Assembly: GCA_030268105.1 (NCBI GenBank)
Contig: BSDZ01000027.1
Span: forward strand, 871,001 to 935,000
Source of the DNA: Volvox africanus
Taxonomy: Eukaryota; Chlorophyta; Chlorophyceae; Chlamydomonadales; Volvocaceae
Reading direction: 5' to 3'
DNA length: 64,000 bases
The notes under the pieces were generated by a model that did no database searches, was not told the origin of the DNA, and saw nothing but the letters and a program-made list of their open reading frames with translations. Of this stretch, positions 10,478 to 21,832 are shown in pieces. The stretch's first letter is position 1. Each line of letters opens with the position of its first letter. A program made the position numbers and the translations under genes.

Positions 10478-13193
10478 ATGAAGCTGGAGGTTGTGTCACG
10501 ATCAGGACAAACGATAGCGACGCTGGACGTCAATCCGGAAGTGAGTTGTGTGCCACGCAACCCTCGCGCGCGAAACGCCAACATCAATTTCGTCAAACCT
10601 GTATAAACGTAGGCCCCCGTTTCCGAGTTGAAGAGGAAGTTTTATGGCATAAAACGAAAGTATTATCCGTCAAGGCAGCGCTTTACGCTGCCCTTGAAGC
10701 CGGGCGAGAAGCGTGGCACAGTCCTCGACGACAGCAAAAGCCTAAGTCATTACGGCTTGGGGGATGGTGGGAAGGTGGAATTCAAGGACCTTGGCCCACA
10801 GGTAACATATGACCCCTTTCTGACTAGGCTTGTCCCAGGGGTCTAGCCCTCGGAGGCATAACTCATGTAGAGCTCATTCGTGTGTCATGCTTGTTAATGA
10901 CCACGTTTTCCGACTCATGCCAAGCGACTTTCTTCCACTATCTTACGAATTACGAATAGACTGCAGCAGGCATCCGCCTAAAGGGCCAAGCTGTGCGTTC
11001 ATCATTTATCGTAACGGGTGGCGACTATGATTTGAAGTTTTATCTGTTTTTGCGCGTTCCTGCAGATTGGGTACTCCACGGTCTTTTTTTGGGAGTACTT
11101 CGGTCCTCTGGTGGTGTATCCCCTTTTCTTTTTCTTCCCGAAGTACTTGTACCCTCACCTCGAGTAAGTTGCAGCGCGCCATGCGCTGCGTGTAAACTGA
11201 GATTTCATCCTCATTTGGCATCTCTCTTGTATGAATGTATACATATACTCGTATAATTATCACAATCAGGCATGTCCACGCCTCAATGTCACACTGCCAC
11301 GGCATGTGGCGGCTTCCTAATCGTACCATGCATGCATCGTGTGCATGGAGTAAGGCCTGCCTGTACTGCCCTTGGTCCCCGGTATCATGAACCGCGTATG
11401 CAGGGCCCCAAAGCAGCACCACCTGGTTCAGAAGCTCGCGGTGGCGTACTGGTCCTTCCACTATGCCAAACGCATCGTCGAGACGTTCACGGTACATAAG
11501 TAAGCTATCGCTAAAAGTGGTACCAATGTACGGCATGTTTTAAGAACTAAAAGGCTCTGAAGAGATTTTATTTTCAAGAATCAGAACCTCTCTTACTTCA
11601 AGACGCGCTTCACATCTGCTTACAGGTTTGGCCATGCCACGATGCCCATTTTCAACCTGTTCAAGAACTGTGCGTATTACTGGGGGTATGCCGCGTACGT
11701 GTCGTATTTTGTCAACCACCCCAAGTACACGCCACCGAACGAGAAAGCCAGCCTGGCGTGTTTGGGTCTGGCGCTGCTCATGCAACTGGGTAACCTTCGG
11801 TGAGCAAAAATTCAAGACATACCTTCTGAGTTGTGTCAGGGAGGATCATGGGGGATCAGCTCTGCGCCCTGGTATCCCATGAAGTGGAGCCTTTGTCCTA
11901 GCGAGTGTGTTGCACGTTCAAAAACGCTGAGACAGGTCAAGGCAAAGAAGTGGAAGGTCCGAAAGTTTTTTCTTTTCCTGGTTTCTAATTCCGCTTCGGC
12001 ATCGCATTTTATGTGAAATGTCATGATGAGAAGCCTTCCAAAATATTGGATACGAGTATTGCCTTTCCTTCCACACCTTTAGCCTGGCGCGCATAACCCC
12101 TCAAATTGGTTATCTGCTCGCTACTTCTGTATCGCTTCGTATGGAGCACACACCTGTTCATAGCCTTGAATGCTAATTACTAGTCTGCAATGTGGTGCTG
12201 TATCTTGCCACAATTACGATTTTGATTTTTATCTTGCGACAACGCCGTTTGTTCGCTCTCTTCTTCCAGGTCTCACATTATCCTTTCCAACCTCCGCAAA
12301 CCCGGAGAGAAGGATTACAAGATTCCACGGGGATTTCTGTTCAACAACGTCACGTGCGCCAACTATACTTTCGAGATCTGGGGCTGGCTGCTGTACAGCG
12401 CTGCCGTACAGAGCATCCCCGCATACCTCTTCGCCATCACTGGGGCGCTGCAGATGACGCAATGGGCAATCGCCAAGCACAAGCGCTTGGTCAAGGTGCG
12501 CAAAAAATATGGATTGTGGTTTCGGGGTGTCGATAGGAAGATAGGCAAGTGAGGAGGGACCTAAAACCCTAAAACCCTAGAGGGGATGGTTCTGGCTTCT
12601 CTAGAGATAGGGGGAGAGAGTGTGCGTTTGCTGCAGCAGTGTTTTTCATCTGATGGGTTTTTTGGCGTGGAAACAGTATCCTATGTGCCACTATGAAGCA
12701 GATTCAACCACTGAAGCAGATTCAAGTGGTTCGTTCGAAAAGCGCGTGTTGGGTCTTGATGTGTCGCGCAGCAAAGCGCTCTGCCAGACCCATGTATCGC
12801 GCAGCCACTGCAGTCGCTGCGGGGAAGCTCACCGCAAGGCCTCTCCTCCGAGTCATGCTCCGTACCTTCCGTACCTTGGACTTCCTGGAGCAATCTTGCG
12901 TTGGTTTTGACAAACGTTCCAGCGCTGACCTCTTCAGTCGCATGCGTTACGCAGTCATCCACGACATATCGATTCCATGTCCATGCTGTGTCAGCTCGTT
13001 TTATTATTAGCATTATAGTAGGCAAAACTCTGTTATGTAAACTCTATAACTGGTAAAGGGAAGCCAAATTATTGAGGCTGCGTTGACTCGTTGAATCCTG
13101 CACGTCTTTGCGGCCCTCGTGCAGACCTTCGACGGGAGGGACGGCCGGCCGAAGTATCCCCGCCGCTGGATTATCTTCCCACCGTTCCTGTAA
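10478..13193 (+). CDS. ECR: Very-long-chain trans-2-enoyl-CoA reductase (TSC13/CER10/TECR)
   Basis: Catalyses the last, NADPH-dependent reduction in each cycle of very-long-chain fatty acid elongation in the ER membrane. Seven exons (10478-10540, 10613-10801, 11066-11163, 11404-11499, 11626-11799, 12270-12495, 13125-13193) join in phase to 304 residues, close to the family's usual 308-310. The N-terminal part is the ubiquitin-like domain ([16 protein letters not shown] ... [11 protein letters not shown]). Membrane segments follow, with the conserved core [19 protein letters not shown] (Lys139-Arg140 match the catalytic Lys-Arg pair known from yeast Tsc13), [17 protein letters not shown], and [15 protein letters not shown] near the C-terminal catalytic tyrosine region. 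The last exon encodes [13 protein letters not shown]. The codons for these motifs are all intact. Intron 6 (630 bp) carries a telomere-like repeat. TGTAA, the polyadenylation signal of these algae, overlaps the stop codon and recurs just after it. Confidence 0.96.
12561..12579. repeat. Interstitial telomere-like repeat (CCCTAAAA units)
   Basis: CTAAAACCCTAAAACCCTA lies inside intron 6 of the enoyl-CoA reductase gene. It equals just over two TTTTAGGG units, the Chlamydomonas-type telomere repeat, on the opposite strand. Confidence 0.7.
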
Positions 13194-16178
13194 TGTAATG
13201 GGCGGGCTGTGGATTGCATTGGATTGACCGATTCGGCCCCATCCGGGTCTCCGTTAATCAGGGGTAACTACGCTTAATAGGGGTTTGCGCTGTTTTGATA
13301 ACACATTTGATGACTGTTTGATAGGGGTCGTTGCTAGGAGGTTTGCGCGAAGAGAACTTTGTGCGACTTCATCCGTAAGCTAGGCTTCTCTTGAGCACCA
13401 CTCGCAGAACTTAGGGCATGCATTTGGGACGTGGTCACGATTGATGTGGGCTCGTGGGCGGGCAATTTGTGGCAACTCCTGGGGAAATGCAAGATAAGTT
13501 TTCTTGTTTTTGCTGCATAGTGAGCAGGTCTTCTCTTCGTCAGCTTCGGCTTGCAAGCATGCTGCTGAGTGAAGCCATCAGCGGGGCTTCATGAATAGAT
13601 TTGATAGAGGACTTGAGAGACATGTTGACTCGTTGGTAGTTGACTCGAGGTTGGCTGTTTGCCGTGAGGGTTTCATGGGAGAGGGTTCAAAATCCTTAAA
13701 TCCGACACGCTAGGAGGGGTAGCTACATTCTGGCCAGCGGGCAACACACCCTTCTATGACACACTCTTCATGCGTGGCTTTGTGGCTCGTGCCGGTGTGC
13801 AGGAGCATGTGCCGCTAGCATGGGATAGGCCTAGGATGTGGACTAAGACGCTGTTTGCTCATATAAGGTGCGCTTCGTGACGCTGACCTGCAGCTCGCGG
13901 GGACATAGACACACGCACTCGAAAGATCTAGCCTCTGCAGCCATGTAACCTAATGCACATTCGAGCAGCCAATGAGTCCTCATATATTCTCCATAATAGC
14001 TTAACATCAAGTCAAGTGCGGGCGTGCAAGCCAGCAGGGCCTAGGGCTGACCATCCTGTCCATCTATTAAACCAGTCACATCTGGATCCGATTGGCCGCT
14101 GATATTCGGGGGGCCTTTATCCCGCCAACATATCAGTGGACAGAAGTATGCACTGCAACGGATTGTTATGACGGGGTACCAGGGGCAGCCACTATATGAG
14201 GGTAGATCACAGACAGGTGGAAGGTAGGGACAACGGACAACATGTGGGACGAGAACACTGATCTCAGCTGGCACTGATGGCACTACACCCGGTAATATTG
14301 TGAGGAGGACAGCTCCCCTTGCATGTAGGTAGCATACCTGCTAGGTTGGATGTCAATCCTGTACGGTGGCTGCATTATACATCGGCCCATAGATTCATGA
14401 AAACCCTTACAGAGGTAAGTATCTTCCGTGCAATTTAATTACGTATTATATATGTATACATGTGTGTGTGTGTCTTTGCCTTACTATGTCGAGGGTACTG
14501 ACAGGCTAATGACGGTGGAATGGATCCTACACAGTCCATCTTTACACCCGTAGATGTACAGCAAGCACCCATGCTCCACCCATCAATGCTGCGATGCCAT
14601 AGCCACGAAGCTGTCCAGAACTTGTCGCATTTGCTCGTACGATCGAGGTTGCGAGGTCGACAAGACAGCCTGACCTGTATGTGTGCCGATACGCGATACC
14701 GTGAGGGCGCACGTGCATGCGAGGTTAGCCGCTGCTGTAAGCAAAATGCGGCTCATCCAACCTCCGTATATATGTGCAAAGCACGGATCGACTCAATCAA
14801 GACGACCTGATACTCATACCAACCTTGTTTATCAAGAAGTATAAATGCCGGCACGCTGGCTATCTTGTAATGAAGCATCTGTAGAACAGGGGAATGGAGT
14901 AAGTGTGATGCATGGCCCTCTTACATACAATATACTTTTCCCGCCTATGCTTTCGTCATGGCATCAAAACTTGCCGTTTGCTTTGTACTCTGCCATGTCA
15001 AGTTACAATCACATGAAACCAATGCGTGCCCATACTGGTACGTCGTGTCTTTTGAGTTTCAACACGTATGGGCACGTTGGGGACAGTGTTGCTCCAAGCC
15101 GCTGCTGTAACTTGTAAATGGTGTAATTAGGCGATCCGAAATGCACGCTCAAGTTCTCAACTAGAACATGGTAGTGGCCCGGTCCTTCACGCTTGCCTCA
15201 CCTCCGGAGCCCATTTCGCCTCGTCTCCTGCGTCCACCTGCAGTATTTCTAGTCTTTTCTCCTTTTCGTAAATCTGTCATTGTTATAAAACCCATTATTA
15301 AAAGTACTTGCGTTTGGCTAGTTTTGCTGTGTCCCCTTTCAATCGCCGACCTGCCGCAAGTCGTTCTTAAGCCGCTGGCACAGTGGACAGGATCTAGAGC
15401 TAAAAAACATCAGAGTGGGTGACTGCCTCTGGCCATGGATTTGATGTGACATATTTTATCGCGCATCACGCACAATTGCACAGACTGTTCAATGCGCTGG
15501 TATCGCTTACTATTTGTCCATGTATGTAGAAATAAGTGGATTTCAAAGTTGCACAACAATTGATGACGCATATGGCATCGTTGACTGGACACTGGAGCAC
15601 TGGACAAGGCGCGACGTTCGTTGTTCAGTTGGCAACCACCAAAACAGCTTCGTTTCGATGTTCAGAACAATCGATGATTCAAACTTCCCGAAAGGCTCGA
15701 AGCTCGGACATTCCATATTACAAGGTCCAGCTTCAATAGCTTAACTCCTTATTCATATTGGTATATTTAAATCCTACAGGGTTGTATGGATCATGTCGAA
15801 AGCGCACGGCAGTACTATAGAAGTAGTCATTGACCTTAACTGAATTACTACATGACGCGGTTAGTTCACGGCTGGGGAGGTTCGGCGTTTGTTAAGGACA
15901 ATATTTTCTGGCTGGCTAGCTGGCATCGTCTAGGAAACGACGAATTCTACAAGACGTGCAATGTGCTACTTTGAGGAATGGGGGACAAGTAAAGTTAACT
16001 TAGGCACCGCCATTGCATGCCACTAAGGTATTTACAGGTATTTCGAATGTCGTCTGGCGTGCACGTCCTCATGACGAAGGTGACGAGGTCATGGCCCACG
16101 CTAACGACAACTCTATATTAATATTGGAGTATGCGAAATATACCTTCTTACCTGCAACAGAAAACTCCTTTAGGCTTC
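13194..16178. other. 3-kb intergenic region, no gene seen
   Basis: It lies between the 3' ends of two convergent genes. A short TATATATG/TGTGTG microsatellite lies near 14450-14473. TTACA at about 16032 (TGTAA on the minus strand) is a plausible polyadenylation signal for the Qri7-type gene. Open frames here have no exon-like composition or paired splice sites that I could support. Confidence 0.5.
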
Positions 16179-19100
16179 CTAACATGCCGCCTTCACCAGC
16201 AGCCCTGCCATAAAGTCCTCACCCGCAACTCCGCTTTTCCCTCCTTTCACCTCCCCGCTCATTCCTTGCCCCTCCGCAAGCCCCTCTCGCGCTTTCACCG
16301 CTCCTGCGTCTTCTACTCCTGCACTGCTTCCTGCCCCTGCGCTTTGCACAGCCGTATCAGCGACTGGAGCCACCGCACCGGCAGTAAGAACTGTATCGGC
16401 GGTACTACATGTGCCTGCCAATGTGCCTTCAGCAGCTACTGCCGCAGGTTGATGCCCCTGAATTTCGGCCTGCACGCTGTCTACTTGCGTTCCACCACTG
16501 CTACTGCTACTGCCGCTGTTGGCGTGTGTTGCCGTGGACCGGGGCAGCATGTCACTGAGGGGCGTGTGCATCCGCACCCGCCGTACAGATCGCCTAAGCT
16601 CCTGGTTTGCTGCTGCACTACGAGGATGTAGTTCCGAAGTAAGCGGCCACCGCGGCTTGAGCTCTATCCACTCCGCCTCCACCTGCACCTGAGCCGCCGC
16701 CATATTCCCTGTTCCCGGACTTGCCCCGTGTGGCTCTGAGACCCGTCGTCGTATAGATCCTTGGGCTGCAACCTCGCCATCAGCACCGGCATCCGATGTA
16801 GATGCCACCGCACTAGTTGCAGGAGTCGTAGCAGCGTCCGCAGTGGCAACGGCGGGGGGCTGCTGGGGCCGGTCGGTCGCAGTGGAAGCCAAAGTCGGCA
16901 TTAGCGGCAAAGGCGGCGGCGGCGGCTCCGCCCAGCCTCTTGCGAGGCGCTCGATGCCCGTCCAGGCCACCATCACGCCGTTGTCGGTGCACCAGCGCGG
17001 AGGAGGCAGCACCAGCTCCAAGCCTTCGTCCTCTGCACGGCGAAATTGTCACACGTACGACGCGACGCATACACACACGGTTTTGTTTCCCGCTGTTTTA
17101 GTTCTACCCAGGCTGCGTGTCAATAATTGTCTTAATTTCAACCAGCACACGTTTCTCCTTCTTTCGACTTTCCAGTTCTGATACCAGTTTTGAACTCAGA
17201 CACCAGATGCACTTTAATAGAGCTCCAATGCATTGATATCGCCTGCTACTGCACCTTTGTAACATAATTGCACGTGACATAGGCCCAAACACATAGGGCC
17301 CTGCGTGCCGGTAAATATTTGGTTGTCCTCCTCGCCTCCTTTTCCACTGACCCGCAATCTTCTGGAGACTCGAGCGCACGACTTGGTTGCACGCCACTCC
17401 CCCCGCCACCACCAGGTGCCGCAGGCGCTCCGGAACCAGCTCCCGCGCCCAGGCCACACCCCGTCGGGTTTTCTCAGTCAGATGCGTCACCGCCACCGAC
17501 TGGAAGGAGGCGGCAATGTCGGCCTTGACCTGAACGAGGACCCGTCAGAGGGAGTGGGCTTCTTGTTGTCCGGGTTGAGGTGCGTGTCGCAACAAGGTCC
17601 GGAATGCGCGCCCATATCATGTTCTATATACACAGGTAGAAAATCCACAGAAGAGATACAGAACAACGCCCTTGGCCGTATTAGTTATGGTTGTGAACTT
17701 GGGTTCCCTTAGGGTTGAGAGATCTTCCTTTGGCCATCACCATGACACCGCCTCCCGTCATCCCGGGCCTTTTACCTTCCGCAGCTCCCCGGCTGACATG
17801 GCGGCGGTTCGTTCCGGCGCCAAATGCTGCTGGATGGCCAGTCGCGTATTGGTCTTCAAGCCGGCGAAGGAGAAGTCGCACGTAGCGTGCTTGCGCATAG
17901 GCACGGCGAATCTGACGAGACACAGACAAGGCAAAGACGGCAGGTAACAACATAATCGTGCATGATATGGTTGGTTAGAAAGTGGCTAGGAGGTCTCTGT
18001 TAGTAGGCAGTCCTACGCCAATGCTCTGAGAAGCTATATATGCTGGATGCTGGTGGTGGGTGCTGAACCTGGGAAAACCACTGATTTCGGAGAAGTCGGC
18101 ATGGGAGACTGGATGAGGGTGCCCCGAAATACCGGGGAAGGTAGGGAATGCCAGGTTAGTGGCCACGGGTGATGTACCCCCCTATCCTACACACATATAT
18201 GGAAAGCGCTTCAGAAAGGACGGACAGACGGACCGATCAGACAAGACTCGCTACACGGCTTACGAACTCTCTACCCCCCCCCCCACCTGAAGGCCCGCGG
18301 GTCTCCCTCGCGCGCCAGTGCCTCCAGCGCAGCCCCGCCGTGAGGCCGCAGATCCAGGCTCAGTAGCCGGGCAACCTTGTCGTACGCCTCGCCTGCCGTA
18401 CACGATAACACATACGTACACAATCTCAGAACGCGGGACCACAGAGGATAGACCACAGACCCAGATGTGATCAGAGGGGCGAAAGAAAGAAATTCTTTCT
18501 ACCGGAATTTGCCGTTGTCCTCCTTAGCAAGTGTGCCTGTCTGCTGCACAATGCGAGAGCCCGAAGGGATGGCTCTTCGTTCGCCTCTTCTCAATAAGTC
18601 GGAAGCCGCCGTCCAACCGCCATCCAAACCGTCTTATCATTCTGCACGACTGTCTGTTGGGCCGCAGGCTCGGTACCAGACTCACACCCAGTTCTTGGGT
18701 GCATCACTGGATGGTGGTGATGGTGATGTTGGATAGTGATTTGTGCACCTCAACCCCGCTAGTACCAGGTCCGTATGTCTGTACGACTACCTCCATACCC
18801 TTCCGCCCTGATGCCGTGTTGCTGCACTGGCCGGGGCTCCGAAACCCACCAAGTGCATCGTCCACAGTGGTGCCCAGTTGAACATACTGTCCCACTCCGC
18901 GAACTAGCACCATCAGGTTGTGACCGCCGGAGACCAGCAAGCAGAGGAACGGAAACGGGACCGCCGCGGCGGCGTCGACGTCCTCCAGCACCGCCGCGGC
19001 ATCAACGATGTCGGCCCCGGCGGCGTCTGAGTCAGGCGATGCCGTACAGCCGGTGGACAATACCGTGCCGGCGACTGAGGCTATGTTATGGGAGCTCGAT

Positions 19101-20286
19101 ATTGCGTCACTGTAAGACTCCTCCGGTGGATGCTGCTCGGATACGATGTGGAGCTGCTGTTGCTGGCTATTAGGGGAACTGGCTGACCCATGGGTCGCCG
19201 TCGCCGTGATGGCCGCCATTCGGACTGCCGGTGGTGCTGCAGCCGCTGCAGCCGGCGGCAGGCGCGCTACCAGCGCATGCGCTTCCATGTGATGCACCGA
19301 AACCAGAGGAATACCGTACTGGCGGGCGAGCTGCCGCGCCTTGGCGGCACCGACCTGCAGGCGGGAGGGCGTAGGCCTGCAGTGCTCTTAACCACGCACC
19401 TAGCGGTATGGGATGGAACCTCAAATCCTAAACGTTTAGCCCCTCCTGCCTGAGTTGTGGGCACAGCATCTCTAAATAAATAAGAGGCCCTGAAAGCAAG
19501 CCGCAAGCAGCACCTGATGGACATGACCCGTCTACGTCTCATCTTCCCGCTACAGAAAAGGGAAGGCCAACGAAATCCTAAACGCCAGCAGCAGCAGCAC
19601 AATCGATACAGCAGCAGCAGCAGCAAGACCAGTAGCAACAGTAGCAGGAACATGAACGTAACGGGCAACCCATCCCTCCGTCACACCTACCCGCAGACAC
19701 AGTCCCAGCCCAGGCCCGACAGTAACGGCGATTGCACTCAGATGTTGCGGCTCCAGTCGTGCTGCCGCGAGAGCACTGTCCACCGTCCTGTCAATGGCCG
19801 CCGAGTGGGCGTCCCGAGCCAAATTAGGCACCACACCACCTGCGAAACAACCAGGGCCATGGATTCGTGGGGCCATGGCACAGCCATGCATCCGCAACCA
19901 AAGGTGGATTCCCCACTCCGTCTCTCCCCTCCCCCGTCTCTTTCCCCCTTCCGTCTCTCCACCTGGCTTTCTACTCACAGGGGACCCTGTGTGCCTAATG
20001 CCATTCAGCACTCACCCCACTGCGCATGTACGTCCGTTTGAGTGGCGATCGCCTCTCCCAGCACCATGCCATCCGACGTCACCACTGCGACCCCCGTGTC
20101 GTCGCAACTACTCTCAATTCCAAGCACCACCGCCGCTGGTCGGCGAAAGGGCTCTACGCCCCTGGCGGCAGCGGCGGCGGCAGCGGCAGTGCTGCTTGTG
20201 ACGTTCGCGTTGCTGTGACTTGGCGAGTGTGACACGTGCGGCATCGGGGAGGACCAGACGTCGCCAGGGCTAAGATGTGCGCTCAT
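16179..20286 (-). CDS. QRI7: tRNA N6-adenosine threonylcarbamoyltransferase, Qri7/TsaD (organellar) type
   Basis: Transfers threonylcarbamoyl to A37 of ANN-decoding tRNAs. Seven exons (20286-20016, 19839-19691, 19354-18850, 18392-18287, 17911-17776, 17529-17352, 17032-16179) join in phase to 732 residues. Core motifs: [16 protein letters not shown] (58-60), [30 protein letters not shown], the metal site HHMEAH (162-166), [32 protein letters not shown] and [10 protein letters not shown] (Asp465). [12 protein letters not shown] marks the bacterial/mitochondrial TsaD-Qri7 branch rather than cytosolic Kae1. A roughly 110-residue low-complexity insert follows HHMEAH. A second insert lies before ELKPRWPL, where relatives normally end, and about 150 more residues follow it. 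The reading frame stays open upstream of the ATG back to about 20415, so an extra 5' exon with a targeting peptide is possible; I found none with a matching phase. Confidence 0.93.
18043..18172 (-). repeat. Dispersed repeat, copy 1 (intron of Qri7 gene)
   Basis: The reverse complement matches 45191-45320 almost base for base, including CTACCTTCCCCGGTATTTCG and ATGCCGACTTCTCCGAAATC. It lies in the intron between exons 4 and 5 of the Qri7-type gene. Confidence 0.85.
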
Positions 20287-21832
20287 CTCCGCTACTGGTG
20301 CCGTCGCCGTCGCTGGGGGGAAGGCCGCGGCGGAAGGACCGTCAGTGGCGACGGTGATGGTGATGCTGGCACTCGCGATGCTACCGGGTGTTGTAAGTAG
20401 TTGCGGCTGGTTCTAGACGTTAAAATGGGGAGCTGCCGGGCTGACGGCACTGAGTTTATCTAGAGTTAAACTGTGGAGTCGGGGTAAGCATGCTGTTGCG
20501 GGTCTTGAGAGCCTCAAAATTTGTGCGCATATGCACGTGTTTGGGTTTCAAGTCCAAGGTTTCAGGTCCTCGAAGGTTTTGGATGCGGGATTGAGGCTGG
20601 CCAAAGCAGCGGTTGTCTTAAGTGCCCTCAAGAAGTGAACGGATGTGAAGGGATGGGGTTGTGGGTGGGACGACCTGGCGAAAGGAAAGCCCCTCCCGGT
20701 GCGACAGCAACCCTCCCGCGCAATACGTAGAGTAAGCTAATCTGGCCGCAGTTAGAACTTGGCGCGCAGGACGTACCCTTTGTATGCGCAATGCAATGGA
20801 TTTGCGGCAATCGCTTGCTCCTGCTGCTGTATGTGTGGTGGAGCTGCCACGCGCGGCTGGATGCAACTTTTGCTGTTCCCACCATTTCGGCAACGGCACC
20901 TAGTAGGTGAAAGCACAAATGATGTTAACAACGAAACCGACCGAATCCTTAATCTCCTGTGGACAACTTGGCTTGAGTAAAGCGATGCCGACAAAGGTTT
21001 ATGACAGCTATAAATAACTAGGCAATAAGTAGATTCTCCAAGTGTCATATGAATTTATTAATCCCTCCCCCAGAACGTGGCTTGATAATCCGTAACACAT
21101 GCACTTGCACGACCCATAACTAATCAGCTCGTTACCTGGCCTGCCAATTTGTAATTCATCCAGTATATTTTGATTTCACATCATTATTGATTAAGTTTCA
21201 TGTTGAATGTAATAGCAAAGAAGGTGACCATACGTTGATGCGCAGCCAGCGGCTCAAGCTGTCGGCAACCATTGCCTCCTGTGTCCATCGCTCACACCAT
21301 TAAAGTCCTTTCATCTCGGATTGAAATAATCTACGGCTACGGTGTAGTTAGCTTGAGTAACGAATGTTGCAGGCCTTACTACTCGACAGCGTTATCGGTA
21401 AGCTCGCATCCAGCCGCATCAATCCAAATCACACGGCATGAAGTAACAGGCTTTATAGTCCTTCGTATCAACATGACTGTGGGAGTGCCGTATGCGCGTC
21501 CGTGTTGTTGATCGACACTGTCGGCAGGTTGGCAGTGACTGACCAATATCGCACCCAATTTATCATAAAGCCTACACACATTGCCTTAACGCAGGCTCAC
21601 GAGCTGCTGGTGGATCTGCTACCGGACCTCTTCCGAACCTCCTGCGCGTTGTCCTTCGGCTTCAGGTTTCCACGCAACCATGCCGTACCGTCACAACCCT
21701 AACCGACGCCGGCCCTCATGCCATCGATAAAATCTCAAAAGCATCACTTCCTTGCTGTAGCGCCAGCGGCTATAGTGATTATGAGGACTTCACCATCTCA
21801 AACACTCGGAGTGACCTCGTTACAGGGGCCCC
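20287..21832. other. Divergent intergenic region
   Basis: It separates the start codons of the Qri7-type gene and the helical-repeat gene. Near 20777-20885 a Met-initiated frame reads like a targeting peptide and ends at a good donor, but its phase does not fit the Qri7 exon. At 21591-21660 a plus-strand stretch reads AHELLVDLLPDLFRTSCALS, which looks coding but could not be joined to a neighbour. Confidence 0.4.

Noticed and set aside
20777..20885. Upstream exon with a targeting peptide (MVGTAKVASSRAWQLHH) for the Qri7-type gene
   Set aside because: Its donor is phase 1 while the only acceptors in the open frame upstream of 20286 are phase 0 or 2; the frame that would fit has no ATG.
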